DNA from: Rhodopirellula baltica
Lineage (GTDB): Bacteria > Planctomycetota > Planctomycetia > Pirellulales > Pirellulaceae
DNA: 64,000 nt
Reading direction: 5' to 3'
NCBI GenBank assembly: GCA_002901265.1
Contig: PPHI01000095.1
Location: 186,001-250,000, forward strand
Within the stretch, counting starts at the first letter, position 1, and each line of letters opens with the position of its first letter. The position numbers and the translations under genes are program-made. Under the pieces are notes generated by a model. The model worked only from the letters and a program-made list of their open reading frames with translations. It was not told where the DNA came from and made no database searches. This document shows, one piece after another, positions 19,912 through 30,538 of this stretch.

Positions 19912-20307
19912 CTAGGCGACTTCGCAAAGGATTTCGCCGCCAACCTTTTCACGGCGAGCTTCACGATCACTGATCACACCTTTGCTGGTGCTGATGATCG
20001 TGATGCCAAGTCCGCCAAGAACCGGTTTCAGGTCCTTGCAGTGGCAGTACAAACGGCGGCCGGGCTTGCTCATCCGCTTGATCGTTTGGATCACGCGTTC
20101 GCCGTTGCTACCGTACTTCAGCTCCAAACGCAGCTGGTTGACAGGTGTGTGCTCGACTTCTTCCCAATCCCAAATAAAGCCTTCGCGTTTGAGAACGTCG
20201 GCGATGCCTCGTTTCACGCGGCTAGCTGGGATATCCACATACGGGCGTTCAACACGAACGGCGTTGCGGATGCGGGTCAACATGTCTGCAATAGGGTCAG
20301 TCATCAT
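19912..20307 (-). CDS. rpsH: 30S ribosomal protein S8
   Basis: 131 residues starting MMTDPIADMLTRIRNAV, with the C-terminal signature GLGITIISTSKGVISDREA and ending GGEILCEVA. An upstream in-frame start at 20352 would overlap the rpsN stop and adds a non-conserved 15-residue leader, so I use the ATG at 20307 (GGAGCGACG precedes it). S8 nucleates assembly of the central domain of 16S rRNA; in E. coli it is also the translational repressor of the spc operon. Confidence 0.95.
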   Translation of the reverse strand: MMTDPIADMLTRIRNAVRVERPYVDIPASRVKRGIADVLKREGFIWDWEEVEHTPVNQLRLELKYGSNGERVIQTIKRMSKPGRRLYCHCKDLKPVLGGLGITIISTSKGVISDREARREKVGGEILCEVA

Positions 20308-20329
20308 GGCTTTTCGTCGCTCCGTTGCT

Positions 20330-20515
20330 CTACCAACTGGCCTTACGAACACCGGGGATCAAACCCAAGTTCGCATTCTCGCGGAAACAGATTCGGCAAA
20401 TCCCAAATTTGCGATAGACCGCACGGGGTCGACCGCAGAACTTGCAACGGTTCTCGCGTCGGGTACTGAACTTCGGCTTCCGGTTTGCCTTGGCGATCTT
20501 TGATTTACTTGCCAC
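20330..20515 (-). CDS. rpsN: 30S ribosomal protein S14, zinc-binding type
   Basis: 61 residues, the short C+ form of S14. The zinc ligands CKFCGRP and CRICF are all present. The C-terminus [17 protein letters not shown] is typical. ATG start. No zinc-free paralogue is visible in this window. Confidence 0.96.
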   Translation of the reverse strand: MASKSKIAKANRKPKFSTRRENRCKFCGRPRAVYRKFGICRICFRENANLGLIPGVRKASW

Positions 20516-20596
20516 GGGCGTCTTCTGGGGGTTTCAGCGTTTGAAAGGGTTTCAGTGTGAAACGGTTGGCTACAACAGTAAATTTGTCAGTCGCCT

Positions 20597-21171
20597 TTAC
20601 GCGGCGGCATCCTTCTTTCCGGGGGCATGCTTGAACGGCATACCCATCAGTTCCAACAGCGTTCTTGCTTCATCATTTGTTTTCGCCGAGGTGACGAACG
20701 TTAGGTTCATCCCCTGTGGGCGAGTGAACTTGTCGGGATTCAATTCGGGGAAGACCAATTGCTCGGTCAGACCCAGCGTGTAGTTACCGTTGCCGTCGAA
20801 GGCTTTGCGGTTGATACCGCGAAAGTCACGGACACGCGGCAAAACGATCGCGACCAAGCGGTCCATGAACTCGTACATGCGTTGTCGACGCAGAGTAACC
20901 ATGCAACCGATCGGCATCCCTTCGCGGAGTTTGAATCCGGCGATCGACTTACGGGCGACGGTGATCACCGGCTTTTGACCAGCGATTTGAGTCATCGCGT
21001 CGTTAGCCAGGTCCAAAATCTTCTTGTCGCCGATCGCTTGACCAACGCCCATGTTGAGCGTGATCTTTTCGAGTCGAGGGACTTGGTGTGCGTTGGCGTA
21101 GCGAACTGCTCGACCAGCTTAGCGCGGATCGTGTCCTCGTAGGCCACTTGTAGTCGGGGTTTGTCAGACAT
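20597..21171 (-). CDS. rplE: 50S ribosomal protein L5, interrupted by a one-base frame break
   Basis: L5 binds 5S rRNA in the central protuberance. From 21052 to 20597 the frame encodes the body ([54 protein letters not shown]). The true N-terminus lies in another frame: ATG at 21171 begins [20 protein letters not shown], then EQF. Adding one base near 21098-21104 (GTTCGCTACGCC) joins the two as [20 protein letters not shown], which is standard L5. With that correction the protein has 191 residues. L5 is essential, so a sequencing or assembly deletion is the likeliest cause. Confidence 0.93.
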
Positions 21172-21190
21172 CTTCGAGTTCTATTGGACG

Positions 21191-21538
21191 CTAAGACTTT
21201 TTGTAACTTTCACGAGCCGGTGCGATCCGGCCGAGGCTTTTGCCGCTCTTTTTGGCAAATCGTTCCTTTGAACCGTCATCCAAGTAGCGGACGCCGATGC
21301 GGGTCGGCTTGCCGTCGGTTGGGTCGATGACCATCACGTTGCTCGCGTGAATGGGCATTTCCTTGCTCAGGCGACCGCCTTGTGGGTTCTTTTGGCTGCG
21401 ACGGACGTGCTTGCGGACCAAGCCGGCACCTTCGACGACAACCTTGTTTTTCTTTCGATCGACGACCAGGACCTTACCGCGGTGACCTTTGTCACCACCG
21501 GAGATCACCAGTACTTCGTCATCAACTTGGAGTAACAT
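21191..21538 (-). CDS. rplX: 50S ribosomal protein L24
   Basis: 115 residues with the KOW motif near the N-terminus ([20 protein letters not shown]) and the family landmarks [17 protein letters not shown] and [12 protein letters not shown]24 is an assembly initiator that binds 23S rRNA domain I. ATG start with GGAG just upstream. Confidence 0.97.
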   Translation of the reverse strand: MLLQVDDEVLVISGGDKGHRGKVLVVDRKKNKVVVEGAGLVRKHVRRSQKNPQGGRLSKEMPIHASNVMVIDPTDGKPTRIGVRYLDDGSKERFAKKSGKSLGRIAPARESYKKS

Positions 21539-21580
21539 GGGGGTGTATCCTTTGGGAAGCGTTTCTCAGCCGGCAACGGG

Positions 21581-21949
21581 TCAAACGACTTCGTTGGCGA
21601 GGGAGACGATCTTCATAAAGTTAAGCTCACGCAGTTCGCGGGCGACCGCACCAAAGATCCGGGTGCCACGTGGGCCCTTGTCTTTGTCGATCAGCACGAC
21701 GGCGTTGGAATCAAATTTGATGTAACTGCCATCTGCCCGACGAGTCGGCGTCTTCGTCCGTACGATTACCGCACGAACGATCGCCTTTTTCTTGATGTCG
21801 CTGCCGGGGATGACGCTCTTGACGCTGCAGACGATCACGTCGCCAACGGTGGCAAAGCGACGACGGCTACCGCCGAGCACTTTGATGCACATGACTTGAC
21901 GGGCACCCGTGTTATCTGCGACATCGAGGCGAGTTTCTTGTTGGATCAT
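21581..21949 (-). CDS. rplN: 50S ribosomal protein L14
   Basis: 122 residues, the standard length. Signature features are [20 protein letters not shown], the central [20 protein letters not shown] and the C-terminal [18 protein letters not shown]14 lies at the subunit interface and is the docking site of RsfS. Gene order rpsQ-rplN-rplX is standard. Confidence 0.98.
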   Translation of the reverse strand: MIQQETRLDVADNTGARQVMCIKVLGGSRRRFATVGDVIVCSVKSVIPGSDIKKKAIVRAVIVRTKTPTRRADGSYIKFDSNAVVLIDKDKGPRGTRIFGAVARELRELNFMKIVSLANEVV

Positions 21950-21975
21950 AGTGATTTATCTAAATCAAAAATGGC

Positions 21976-22302
21976 TTATTCGCTTTCACTACCAGCGGCG
22001 GCTGCTTCGGCCTGCTCGGCTTCTTTCCGTGCCGCACGCAGGGCAACCAAGTCGACTTCCGTGCTCTTTTCGATCACGCGAACCAGTCGCCACCGTTTCA
22101 GCTTGCTCAATGGCTCGCTTTCGATGATTTCAACTCGGTCGCCGACGCTCGACTCGTTGTTCTCGTCATGCACATGGCAGACGGTACGGCGACGGACGTA
22201 TTTCTTGTACTTGGGGTGCTTCACCCGCCGATTGATCTCGACGCGGCGCGTCTTGTCCATCTTGTCGCTGGTGACGATGCCCGAAACTACGCGTTTTGGC
22301 AT
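21976..22302 (-). CDS. rpsQ: 30S ribosomal protein S17 with acidic C-terminal tail
   Basis: 108 residues. The S17 OB-fold core is [19 protein letters not shown] through [19 protein letters not shown]. After it the protein carries about 25 extra residues rich in Ala and Glu ([16 protein letters not shown]), longer than the roughly 85-residue E. coli protein. The tail is probably disordered and surface exposed. ATG start. Confidence 0.96.
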   Translation of the reverse strand: MPKRVVSGIVTSDKMDKTRRVEINRRVKHPKYKKYVRRRTVCHVHDENNESSVGDRVEIIESEPLSKLKRWRLVRVIEKSTEVDLVALRAARKEAEQAEAAAAGSESE

Positions 22303-22316
22303 TTTGCTTTGCTAAC

Positions 22317-22535
22317 TTAGGCTGGTGTGGAGTTTGCTTCCGCTGCTTTGGATCGCTCGGTTTGGATCGTTTTGATCCGAGCAATCAAACGTCGGTTCTT
22401 TCGGATATCGCTGGGCGTATTCAAACGCTCCGACTGAGACTGGAAACGCAGACGAAACAACTCTCGAGCCGCTTCTGCTGCGGTCGCTTCGAGCTGTTCT
22501 TCGCTCATTTCTCTCAGTTCACTGTTGCTGGTCAT
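22317..22535 (-). CDS. rpmC: 50S ribosomal protein L29
   Basis: 72 residues starting MTSNSELREMSEEQL, with ARELFRLRFQSQS and the conserved KNRRLIARIKTI helix. L29 lies at the polypeptide exit tunnel and contributes to binding trigger factor and SRP. The ATG at 22535 is preferred to an alternative start four codons upstream, as it matches family length. Confidence 0.96.
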   Translation of the reverse strand: MTSNSELREMSEEQLEATAAEAARELFRLRFQSQSERLNTPSDIRKNRRLIARIKTIQTERSKAAEANSTPA

Positions 22536-22619
22536 TACCAGGCCCAATCGTGGTACGTTGGAATGAATCGATCTCGATGGTCACGCCAGACAACATCTGG
22601 CGTGACTCATCACATGGAT

Positions 22620-23684
<1,065 letters not shown>

Positions 23685-23722
23685 CGTATAGTTCTCTTTT
23701 TCTGTTCCGTGACCGGTTGAGC

Positions 23723-24091
23723 TTAGACTTCTGCGATTTCTTCGATCGGTGTGACCGAAACGCTGATGTGGCTGCTTCGTTTCTTGATGATGTGGGCACT
23801 ACCACGAGCACGCGGTCGCATACGGCGGAACATTGATCCGCCATCGACGCGTACGTCGGTCAGTACCAACTCTTCAATCCGATGCGGGTTGCCGGAGGTT
23901 TGGTCGGGGTCGAGTGCGTTTGCAACTGCACTGCGAATGACCTTTTCCAGCATTCGTGCACCGCGTTGTGGCTGGAACTTCAGCAGGTCCAACGCCTCAT
24001 CGGCGTATTGCCCGCGAACCAGGTCCGCAACCAATCGCACTTTGCGTGGACTGATGCGGGCATTGCGATGGCTTGCTTTAAATGTTGACAT
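23723..24091 (-). CDS. rplV: 50S ribosomal protein L22
   Basis: 122 residues with the L22 core ISPRKVRLVADLVRGQYADE, the tunnel-lining beta-hairpin region MFRRMRPRARGSAHIIKKR and SSHISVSVTP near the end. The hairpin is where macrolide-resistance changes arise; it looks ordinary here. ATG start. Confidence 0.97.
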   Translation of the reverse strand: MSTFKASHRNARISPRKVRLVADLVRGQYADEALDLLKFQPQRGARMLEKVIRSAVANALDPDQTSGNPHRIEELVLTDVRVDGGSMFRRMRPRARGSAHIIKKRSSHISVSVTPIEEIAEV

Positions 24092-24100
24092 CGATCGACC

Positions 24101-24367
24101 TTACTTTTTCTTGCCGCCGTGGCCTTTGAACGTACGCGTCGGCGCGAACTCACCCAACTTGTGCCCTACCATGTCCTCGGAGACCAGCACGGGAACGTGC
24201 TTACGGCCATCGTGAACAGCGAAGGTGACGTTGATGAACTCGGGGACGATCGTGCATGATCGCGCCCATGTTTTGATAGGGGTCTTCTTACCCTCTTCAG
24301 CCTGCTTCTGCACCTTGAAGTACAGCTTCGGGTCGACGAAGGGACCTTTCTTGCTACTGCGGCTCAT
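24101..24367 (-). CDS. rpsS: 30S ribosomal protein S19
   Basis: 88 residues starting [19 protein letters not shown]. It has [41 protein letters not shown] and the terminal [13 protein letters not shown]19 binds the head of the 30S subunit together with S13. Nine bases separate it from rplV. Confidence 0.98.
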   Translation of the reverse strand: MSRSSKKGPFVDPKLYFKVQKQAEEGKKTPIKTWARSCTIVPEFINVTFAVHDGRKHVPVLVSEDMVGHKLGEFAPTRTFKGHGGKKK

Positions 24368-24414
24368 CGTGATTCAGTTACGTGTCGCGCTGGGATGGAA
24401 TGGATCGGCGTTTG

Positions 24415-25272
24415 TTAACGCAGTTTCAACTGACCGTATCGCTTGCTCTTGCGGCGGCGAACGATCGAGCTGTTACTGGGTTTGCGTTTTTGTCGTGTTG
24501 CACCACCCTTGGCGCTCTTGCCCTGCGGGCTCACCGGGTGACGTCCGCCCTTGGTTCGGCCTTCACCACCACCGTGCGGGTGGTCGATCGGGTTCATCGC
24601 GGTACCGCGAACGTGTGGGCGACGGCCCAACCAACGTGCACGGCCAGCTTTACCGAGGACAATGTTCATGTGTTCGCTGTTGCCAACTTGACCGATGGTC
24701 GCACGGCAACGGCTGGGAATCCGGCGGACTTCACCGCTAGGAAGTTGGATCTGTGCCCAATCCGCTTCACGAGCCATCAGGGTCGCACCAGTTCCTGCCG
24801 ATCGGCAGAGAACCGCACCACCACCGATTCGCATCTCGATGCAGCAAATCGTCGTTCCGAGAGGAATGTTCTTCAACGGCAAGCAATTGCCCAACGTTGG
24901 AGGCGCTTCGGCACCGTTTTGGATTTTGTCACCCGCTTTCAGCCCGTTCGGGGCAACCACATAGCTCTTTTCCCCGTCGGGGTACTTCAGCAACGCGATA
25001 CGCGCCGAGCGGTTCGGGTCGTATTGGATCGAATCGACGATTGCGACGACACCATCCTTCACGCGACGGAAATCAATGATGCGATACTTCTGCTTGTGAC
25101 CGCCGCCACGGTGACGTGCCGTGATCTTGCCTTGGTTATTTCGGCCGCCGGTCTTTCGCTTCGGCTTCAGCAGGGACTTTTCGACCTCGTAGCCCGGCGT
25201 CAGCTCTGCAAAGTCGCTGACAGACGCGTTGCGTCGTCCGGCGCTGGTCGGCTTGTAGATGCGAATTCCCAT
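24415..25272 (-). CDS. rplB: 50S ribosomal protein L2
   Basis: 285 residues, standard length. It begins [20 protein letters not shown]; the core contains [20 protein letters not shown], and the C-terminus carries the peptidyl-transferase-associated segment [20 protein letters not shown], including the conserved histidine (HPHGGG). L2 is required for subunit association and peptide bond formation. Confidence 0.98.
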   Translation of the reverse strand: MGIRIYKPTSAGRRNASVSDFAELTPGYEVEKSLLKPKRKTGGRNNQGKITARHRGGGHKQKYRIIDFRRVKDGVVAIVDSIQYDPNRSARIALLKYPDGEKSYVVAPNGLKAGDKIQNGAEAPPTLGNCLPLKNIPLGTTICCIEMRIGGGAVLCRSAGTGATLMAREADWAQIQLPSGEVRRIPSRCRATIGQVGNSEHMNIVLGKAGRARWLGRRPHVRGTAMNPIDHPHGGGEGRTKGGRHPVSPQGKSAKGGATRQKRKPSNSSIVRRRKSKRYGQLKLR

Positions 25273-25337
25273 CGCGAATGTCTTGGGGTTCTAGTGAAAT
25301 TGATGTGTTGTTGTGATTCGGTTTCGTCTAGATCGGC

Positions 25338-25661
25338 CTAGAAGAAATCGATTTTGTCGTCTTCGTGCAGGTGCACGATTGCCCGACGCCAGTCGGAGGT
25401 GCGGCCGAAACCACTGCGGGTACGTTTCGTCTTACCCTTGCGGTTTTGGGTGCAGACCTTCTCGACTCGAACCTCGAACAACTTTTCGATAGCCGCTTTG
25501 ATCTCTGGCTTGGTTGCCATTTGATGAACTTCGAAAGCGTATTCGTTGTGCCGCGTCGCGCGGTGAACGCCTTTTTCAGTTACCAAAGGACGAAGCAGGA
25601 TCTGGTGAGGCTCAAGCTTGATCTTGGTTTCGGTCGGAGCCGGTGGTTGGATTCTTGCCAT
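25338..25661 (-). CDS. rplW: 50S ribosomal protein L23
   Basis: 107 residues. The L23 landmarks are ILLRPLVTEKGVHRATRHNE, YAFEVHQMATKPEIKAAIEK and VRVEKVCTQNRKGKTKRTRS. L23 is the main docking site for trigger factor and SRP at the tunnel exit. It carries a 15-residue Pro-rich N-terminal extension compared with short family members. Confidence 0.96.
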   Translation of the reverse strand: MARIQPPAPTETKIKLEPHQILLRPLVTEKGVHRATRHNEYAFEVHQMATKPEIKAAIEKLFEVRVEKVCTQNRKGKTKRTRSGFGRTSDWRRAIVHLHEDDKIDFF

Positions 25662-25699
25662 GGTTGCTACTCGGGCGAGTTTGCCTGATGGTTACCTTG

Positions 25700-26344
25700 T
25701 TACTCGGCTGCGGCGTTGGCGAACGTGCCGTCTTTGATTCGATCCAATGCATCTTTTGTGACAAGCATGCGGTTTGGACGAAGCACCGAGAGAGCGTTCA
25801 GCTGTCGTACAGGTTGGACTTCAACACCTGGGATGTTGCGACCACTCTTGTAGATCGAGCTGTCCATTTCGGCAGTCGCGATCAGTGTGGTGGTTCCGCC
25901 AAGACCAACAGCTTTCAGGATCGATGCGATCAAAGCAGTCTTGGGCGACTCGAACGCCAGGCTGTCGATGACAACCAACTCGCCGTCGTCGATTTTGCTG
26001 CGAATCGCCATGCGTGTGGCGCGTTGCAACGCTTTCTTCGGTAGGCGATAGCTGTAATCGCGAGTTTTAATTGTTTTGGTCGTACCACCACCACGGCGAA
26101 CGTTGGTTCGCTTGGAGCCGGCACGTGCATGGCCGGTACCTTTTTGGCGGTACATCTTTTTATTTGTTCCGCTAACTTCTCCACGTGTTTTCGCAGAGTG
26201 CGTTCCTTGACGCTGGTTAGCTTGGTACATCACGACCGCGTCGTGCAGAAGTTGCTTGCTGATGCGATCAGCAATCTGCTCGGTGTCGATTTCGTACTTT
26301 CCGACCTCTTCGCCGGACTGGTTGACAATCGGTAGCGTTGCCAT
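25700..26344 (-). CDS. rplD: 50S ribosomal protein L4
   Basis: 214 residues. The long tunnel loop is visible (TNKKMYRQKGTGHARAGSKR), with PKKALQRATRMAIRSKIDDG and a C-terminal LNALSVLRPNRMLVTKDALD. In E. coli L4 is also the autogenous regulator of the S10 operon; whether that holds here is unknown. It starts five bases after rplC ends. Confidence 0.97.
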   Translation of the reverse strand: MATLPIVNQSGEEVGKYEIDTEQIADRISKQLLHDAVVMYQANQRQGTHSAKTRGEVSGTNKKMYRQKGTGHARAGSKRTNVRRGGGTTKTIKTRDYSYRLPKKALQRATRMAIRSKIDDGELVVIDSLAFESPKTALIASILKAVGLGGTTTLIATAEMDSSIYKSGRNIPGVEVQPVRQLNALSVLRPNRMLVTKDALDRIKDGTFANAAAE

Positions 26345-26349
26345 CGGAA

Positions 26350-27036
26350 TTATTTCACCTTGTTCGTTTGACGAATCGAAACCAAACCGCCATTGGGTCC
26401 AGGGACAGCGCCCCGGATCAGCAGCAAGTTGTCCTCGGGGACAATTCGGACGAGTTCCAGATTCCGAGTCGTAATCTTGACGTTTCCGTACTGACCGGCC
26501 ATGCGGCGGCCTTTGAACACGCGGCTAGGCGATGCACTGCAACCAGTACCACCAGCGTGCCGGTGAACTTTCTTGACACCGTGTGAAGCACGTTGACCGC
26601 TGAAGTTGTGCCGTTTCATTACACCGGCGTAACCACGGCCTTTGCTGGTGCCAGTAATATCAACGCGGCTGATGCCTTCGAAGATATCGACGGTGACTTG
26701 GCTGCCAACGTTAAGATCAGATTCGCCACGGAACTCGCGAATGAATCGCTGTGGCTCGCAGCCAGCCTTTTCGACCAACTCAACACCAGCTTCGCTACGC
26801 TTTTTAGCTCGCTTGCTGTCAAGTTTGGCAACGTGGCCTCGCTCTGAACGCGAAGCCAGGCGGCGCGGTTTGTCTTCGAAACCCAATTGAACTGCGGCGT
26901 ACCCGTCACGCTCGAGCGAACGGACTTGCAGGACATTGCAGGGACCGGCTTGAACCACGGTTACAGGAACGACGCTGCCGTCTTCCTGGTAAATCTGGGT
27001 CATGCCAATCTTGCGACCAAGTAGTGATGGTGACAT
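26350..27036 (-). CDS. rplC: 50S ribosomal protein L3
   Basis: 228 residues starting MSPSLLGRKIGMTQIYQEDG. The central extension has KGRGYAGVMKRHNFSGQRAS and HGVKKVHRHAGGTGCSASPS, with the glutamine of the methylated NFxGQ-like motif present. L3 reaches the peptidyl transferase centre. 274 bases separate it from rpsJ, which is larger than other gaps in this operon. Confidence 0.97.
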   Translation of the reverse strand: MSPSLLGRKIGMTQIYQEDGSVVPVTVVQAGPCNVLQVRSLERDGYAAVQLGFEDKPRRLASRSERGHVAKLDSKRAKKRSEAGVELVEKAGCEPQRFIREFRGESDLNVGSQVTVDIFEGISRVDITGTSKGRGYAGVMKRHNFSGQRASHGVKKVHRHAGGTGCSASPSRVFKGRRMAGQYGNVKITTRNLELVRIVPEDNLLLIRGAVPGPNGGLVSIRQTNKVK

Positions 27037-27310
27037 AGCTCTCGCACCACGGGTTTACCGTGGAGACTCACTGGCTCGTATCGGGGTTTCGAACTTTCCG
27101 GCCCGAACCACAAGCTGAGCAACTGCCTCTGTTGTGTCGGGCAGCGGGTGCCTGGGTTATCGGGCTCGGAATCCGTTCATACACGGAATACCGGATGTGT
27201 GTTTTTGTTTTTGACGTTTCACCTTGCCGCACGAAGTGCGACCAGGTTTTGTGCCACGGTTGCGGTGGCTCGCAAAGTGTTGCCTGCAAGTAAAGCTTGC
27301 CGGCAAGGAA

Positions 27311-27637
27311 CTAGCGTGCCGAAGCTTTGATTTTGATATCGACGCCAGCTGGAAGGCTGAGCTTGTTCAAAGCCTCGATCGTCTTCGCAGTTGCTTGGAC
27401 GATGTCGATCAGTCGCTTGTGAGTTCGGATCTCGTACTGCTGACGAGATTTCTTGTTCACGAACGGGCTGGACAGAACCGTGTATCGCTCAATGCGAGTT
27501 GGCAACGGAATTGGACCGTGCACTTCGCTGTGAGTCCGCTTAACGGTATCCACAATCTCCTGGGCACTCTGGTCCAACACGGAGTGGTCGTATGCTTCCA
27601 TACGAATACGGATGACCTCGTTTGCTCCGGCTGACAC
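27311..27637 (-). CDS. rpsJ: 30S ribosomal protein S10 (NusE), first gene of the operon
   Basis: 108 residues. The start is GTG at 27635-27637, giving [20 protein letters not shown]. Other landmarks are [20 protein letters not shown] and [19 protein letters not shown]10 is part of the 30S head and, as NusE, of antitermination complexes. Upstream is a 369-base spacer and a divergent gene, so the promoter of the whole S10-spc operon must lie there. The str genes (rpsL, rpsG, fusA, tuf) that often precede it are absent. Confidence 0.96.
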   Translation of the reverse strand: MSAGANEVIRIRMEAYDHSVLDQSAQEIVDTVKRTHSEVHGPIPLPTRIERYTVLSSPFVNKKSRQQYEIRTHKRLIDIVQATAKTIEALNKLSLPAGVDIKIKASAR

Positions 27638-28006
27638 GTTAGTAGTTCCAAAAAAGAGTGGGTAGAAACGAACAAAATCTTGCTTGCAAAAGCGAGGGTT
27701 TCGCGAGTCGCGAAGGCCTTTGCTTCGACTCCCTGTTTGACCTCAGTCTTGCAGGGAGGCGAGAATGTAGATTTGGTCGTGCCAAGCGTCAACGGCTCTT
27801 CGCAAAAACCTCAAAAAAGTTTCTCTTGTTGGATGCCCGGTTTAGGGATGGCGGGCAGAGCTTGCGGGTTATGCCGCGAAATATCGCTGTCCCTGGGGCG
27901 TTTTGCCCCGTAAAAGGTACGGTTTGTGGCGGGGTTTTGCTGGTGATGGACACTTGTTGGTTGGCGAAGAAGTGTTCGATTGGCTCGAGATTAGCGAGTA
28001 GGTGAA
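27638..28006. other. Divergent intergenic region carrying the ribosomal operon promoter
   Basis: 369 bases between rpsJ (minus) and a small membrane-protein gene (plus). It contains a perfect palindrome at 27700-27714. No RNA gene is recognised. Reading frames here on the plus strand look spurious. Confidence 0.5.
27700..27714. promoter_or_regulatory. Perfect 15-base palindrome upstream of rpsJ
   Basis: TTCGCGA-G-TCGCGAA, about 65 bases before the rpsJ start. It could form a leader hairpin in the operon mRNA or be a protein-binding site. It has no T tract, so it is not an intrinsic terminator. Confidence 0.4.
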
Positions 28007-28198
28007 ATGAATCAGGTTCTGGGGCTTTGGCGCGACACGTGGTGGGTGTGGGTTTTGTTTGTTGTGATCACGGTCGTGCTTGGTGTTGTGGTGGGGCGGT
28101 TTTTCTACATGCTGCTGCTGTGCTTGCCGGTGCCGTATCTGTATTTCGCGTTTAATCGCTATGGCGCGGATGGTCGCGAGAAGCCGGATCTTGGCTGA
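28007..28198 (+). CDS. Small membrane protein
   Basis: 63 residues with two predicted membrane helices separated by a short GRFF turn (about residues 12-29 and 31-47) and a polar C-terminus (FNRYGADGREKPDLG). AGGTGAA precedes the ATG by a few bases. I do not recognise the family. It stands alone between the ribosomal operon and tRNA-Gly. The two-helix layout and ribosome-binding site make it plausible, but no functional guess is justified. Confidence 0.55.
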   Translation: MNQVLGLWRDTWWVWVLFVVITVVLGVVVGRFFYMLLLCLPVPYLYFAFNRYGADGREKPDLG

Positions 28199-28482
<284 letters not shown>

Positions 28483-28514
28483 CGAAAAAAGCCCGCTGGT
28501 GTGAACCAGCGGGC
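28483..28514 (-). terminator. Rho-independent terminator of tRNA-Gly
   Basis: Perfect ten-pair stem GCCCGCTGGT (28491-28500) with ACCAGCGGGC (28505-28514), four-base loop. On the minus strand it is followed by six Ts (AAAAAA at 28485-28490 on plus), fifteen bases past the tRNA. The plus side is also T-rich (TTTTGTTCTTTT), so it may work in both directions. Confidence 0.9.
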
Positions 28515-28529
28515 TTTTGTTCTTTTGAG

Positions 28530-28602
28530 AGCGGCTGATGGGATTCGAACCCACGACAATCACGTTGGCAACGTGATGCTCTACCAACTGAGCTACAGCC
28601 GC
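28530..28602 (-). tRNA. tRNA-Gly (anticodon GCC)
   Basis: Read on the minus strand the sequence folds into a full cloverleaf. The acceptor stem is GCGGCTG (5' end at 28602) with CAGCCGC. The D arm is GCTC..GAGC-like with AGTTGGTA, the anticodon stem TCACG/CGTGA encloses TTGCCAA (anticodon GCC), and the T arm GTGGG-TTCGAAT-CCCAT is standard. The discriminator base is T. CCA is not encoded. Confidence 0.97.
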
Positions 28603-29037
28603 TTGCGTTTGCTTGAGGAGCAAGAGATTAGCAACACTGAAACGATCGGCAAGCCCTTCTGTGAACTTGATCGGAAATTCTTTTAGGCGAGTTCTTGGTG
28701 TCCTCTCCGCTTGGTGGTGCGTCGCCGAATTTGGAGGGGAGATGGGTTGCTAAACGTATCGCGATTGACGTCGATTGCCGATAAAAGGTGCTCCGTGTGG
28801 CGGGTGTGCCGGTAGTTGGCCGATCGTCCAGATTGCTCATCTGACGCAAAATATGTCGACATTCAAGACATTGGCTTGCCGATTTTTGCTCATCCGCGAT
28901 AGATTACGGGCTTCTTCAACAAAAACACAAAATCGCAGAAGCGGTCCGCGCCGTGCAGAGAAGCGGCGAGTGTCTGTTCAAGCGACTTGATAAGTCTCAA
29001 TTCACTTCCCCATTTTTCCGCGAAGGTTTGCCACAGG
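28603..29037. other. Intergenic region upstream of trigger factor
   Basis: About 435 bases between tRNA-Gly (minus) and tig (plus), so it should carry both promoters. I see no reliable promoter pair, hairpin or gene. Confidence 0.5.
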
Positions 29038-30522
29038 ATGTCCACGTCCATTGATACACCCGAAACGGCCGAAAGCCCACAGTTGCAACTGGATGTCCAG
29101 GTCAATACGACTCAGGCTTGCGTACGCGAAGTCGTCGTGACGATTCCTTCGGCCGAAGTTCAGCGTTACCTCAAAGAAGCGTACGACGAATTGGTTCCCG
29201 AGGCACAGGTGCCCGGTTTCCGAAGTGGTCGTGCACCGCGCCGCTTGGTCGAAAAGCAGTTCAAAGACCGCGTTGTCGAGCAGGTCAAAGGCAAGCTGTT
29301 GATGGACAGCTTGACCCAAGTGACCGACAGCGAATCGTTCTCTGCGATCAGCGAGCCTGACTTCGATTACAACTCGATCCCTGAACCAGGCGATGGTGAT
29401 TTCACCTACCAGTTCACGATTGAAGTTCGCCCCGACTTTGACACTCCCGAGTGGAAAGGTTTGGAGCTGAAGAAGCCGACCGAAAACATCGACGAAGAAG
29501 CAATCACCGAAGCATTGGATCGTGTTCTTCGCGATCGTGCGAACTGGGAAGCGACCGAAGAGCCCGCGGCCGCTGGCGATCGTGTTGTCGTCAACATCGT
29601 GTTCACCGAAGGCGGTAAAACGGTTTCGAAGCTCGAAGAAGAGCTCGTCACTGTGGCTGACAAGTTGTCGTTCACCGACGGTTTGTGCAGCGAGTTTGGT
29701 AAAGACGTCATCGGCAAAAAAGAAGGCGACAAAGTCACCACCAAAGTCGAACTGTCGAACACCGAAGACGACGAAGAGAAGCGTGAGTTGAGCGCCGAAG
29801 TCACCCTCGTTGAAGTCCAGAAGTTGGAAAGCGTTGAGCTGACCAGCGAATTGCTTGACGAACTCGGCGATTTCGAATCCGAAGAAGAACTCCGCGGCTT
29901 CATCAAGGAATCGCTAGAGCGTCAATCGGAATACCGCATTCAGCAGCACATTCGTCGTGAAGTGTCGAACTTGCTGAGCGATGCGGTCAACTTTGAGCTT
30001 CCCGAAGATTTGGTTCGTCGCCAAACCTATCGTGAAATTCAACGTCGTATTCTGGAATTGCAGCGCAGCGGTTTTGACCAAACGCAAATTCGCGGCATCG
30101 CAAACGCGTTGCAGCAAAACGCACGTGCTTCGACCGAGTCGGCGTTGCGTGAGCACTTCGTGTTGGAGCAAATCGCAGAAGAAGAAAAAATCGATGCGAC
30201 TCCAGAGGACTTCGAAGCCGAAATCATGTTGATTAGTCAACAGAACGGCGTGAACCCACGTAAGACTCGCAGCCGTCTGGAAAAGAGCGGCCAGATGGAC
30301 GCCCTGCGGAACCAAATTGTCGAGCGTAAAGTCATCGACATGATCGTCGAGAACGCTAAGGTCACCGAAGAAGACATGTCCGGTGAAATGGACGATTCGA
30401 ACGGCCAGAGCTATCCCGTCGAATTCAGCATTCTTGGAACTCGCAATGATGCCGCGATTCCAGAAGCGAAGTACGAAGACAACTCGGTTCCAGAAGCAAA
30501 CTCCGACAAGGACAAAGAGTAA
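29038..30522 (+). CDS. tig: Trigger factor (ribosome-associated chaperone and prolyl isomerase)
   Basis: 494 residues from the ATG at 29038 (GAAGG 11 bases upstream). The N-terminal ribosome-binding domain has the docking loop GFRSGRAPRRLV (canonical GFRxGKxP) near residue 65. The middle FKBP-like domain runs from about 165 to 255 (AAAGDRVVVNIVFTEGGKTV). The rest is the helical chaperone body. The C-terminus has an acidic, probably disordered extension of about 50 residues (GEMDDSNGQ, SVPEANSDKDKE). clpP, the usual neighbour, is absent; the next gene is an FHA-PP2C phosphatase beginning 16 bases downstream, so the two are probably co-transcribed. Confidence 0.95.
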   Translation: MSTSIDTPETAESPQLQLDVQVNTTQACVREVVVTIPSAEVQRYLKEAYDELVPEAQVPGFRSGRAPRRLVEKQFKDRVVEQVKGKLLMDSLTQVTDSESFSAISEPDFDYNSIPEPGDGDFTYQFTIEVRPDFDTPEWKGLELKKPTENIDEEAITEALDRVLRDRANWEATEEPAAAGDRVVVNIVFTEGGKTVSKLEEELVTVADKLSFTDGLCSEFGKDVIGKKEGDKVTTKVELSNTEDDEEKRELSAEVTLVEVQKLESVELTSELLDELGDFESEEELRGFIKESLERQSEYRIQQHIRREVSNLLSDAVNFELPEDLVRRQTYREIQRRILELQRSGFDQTQIRGIANALQQNARASTESALREHFVLEQIAEEEKIDATPEDFEAEIMLISQQNGVNPRKTRSRLEKSGQMDALRNQIVERKVIDMIVENAKVTEEDMSGEMDDSNGQSYPVEFSILGTRNDAAIPEAKYEDNSVPEANSDKDKE

Positions 30523-30538
30523 GGAACCGAGCGAATCG

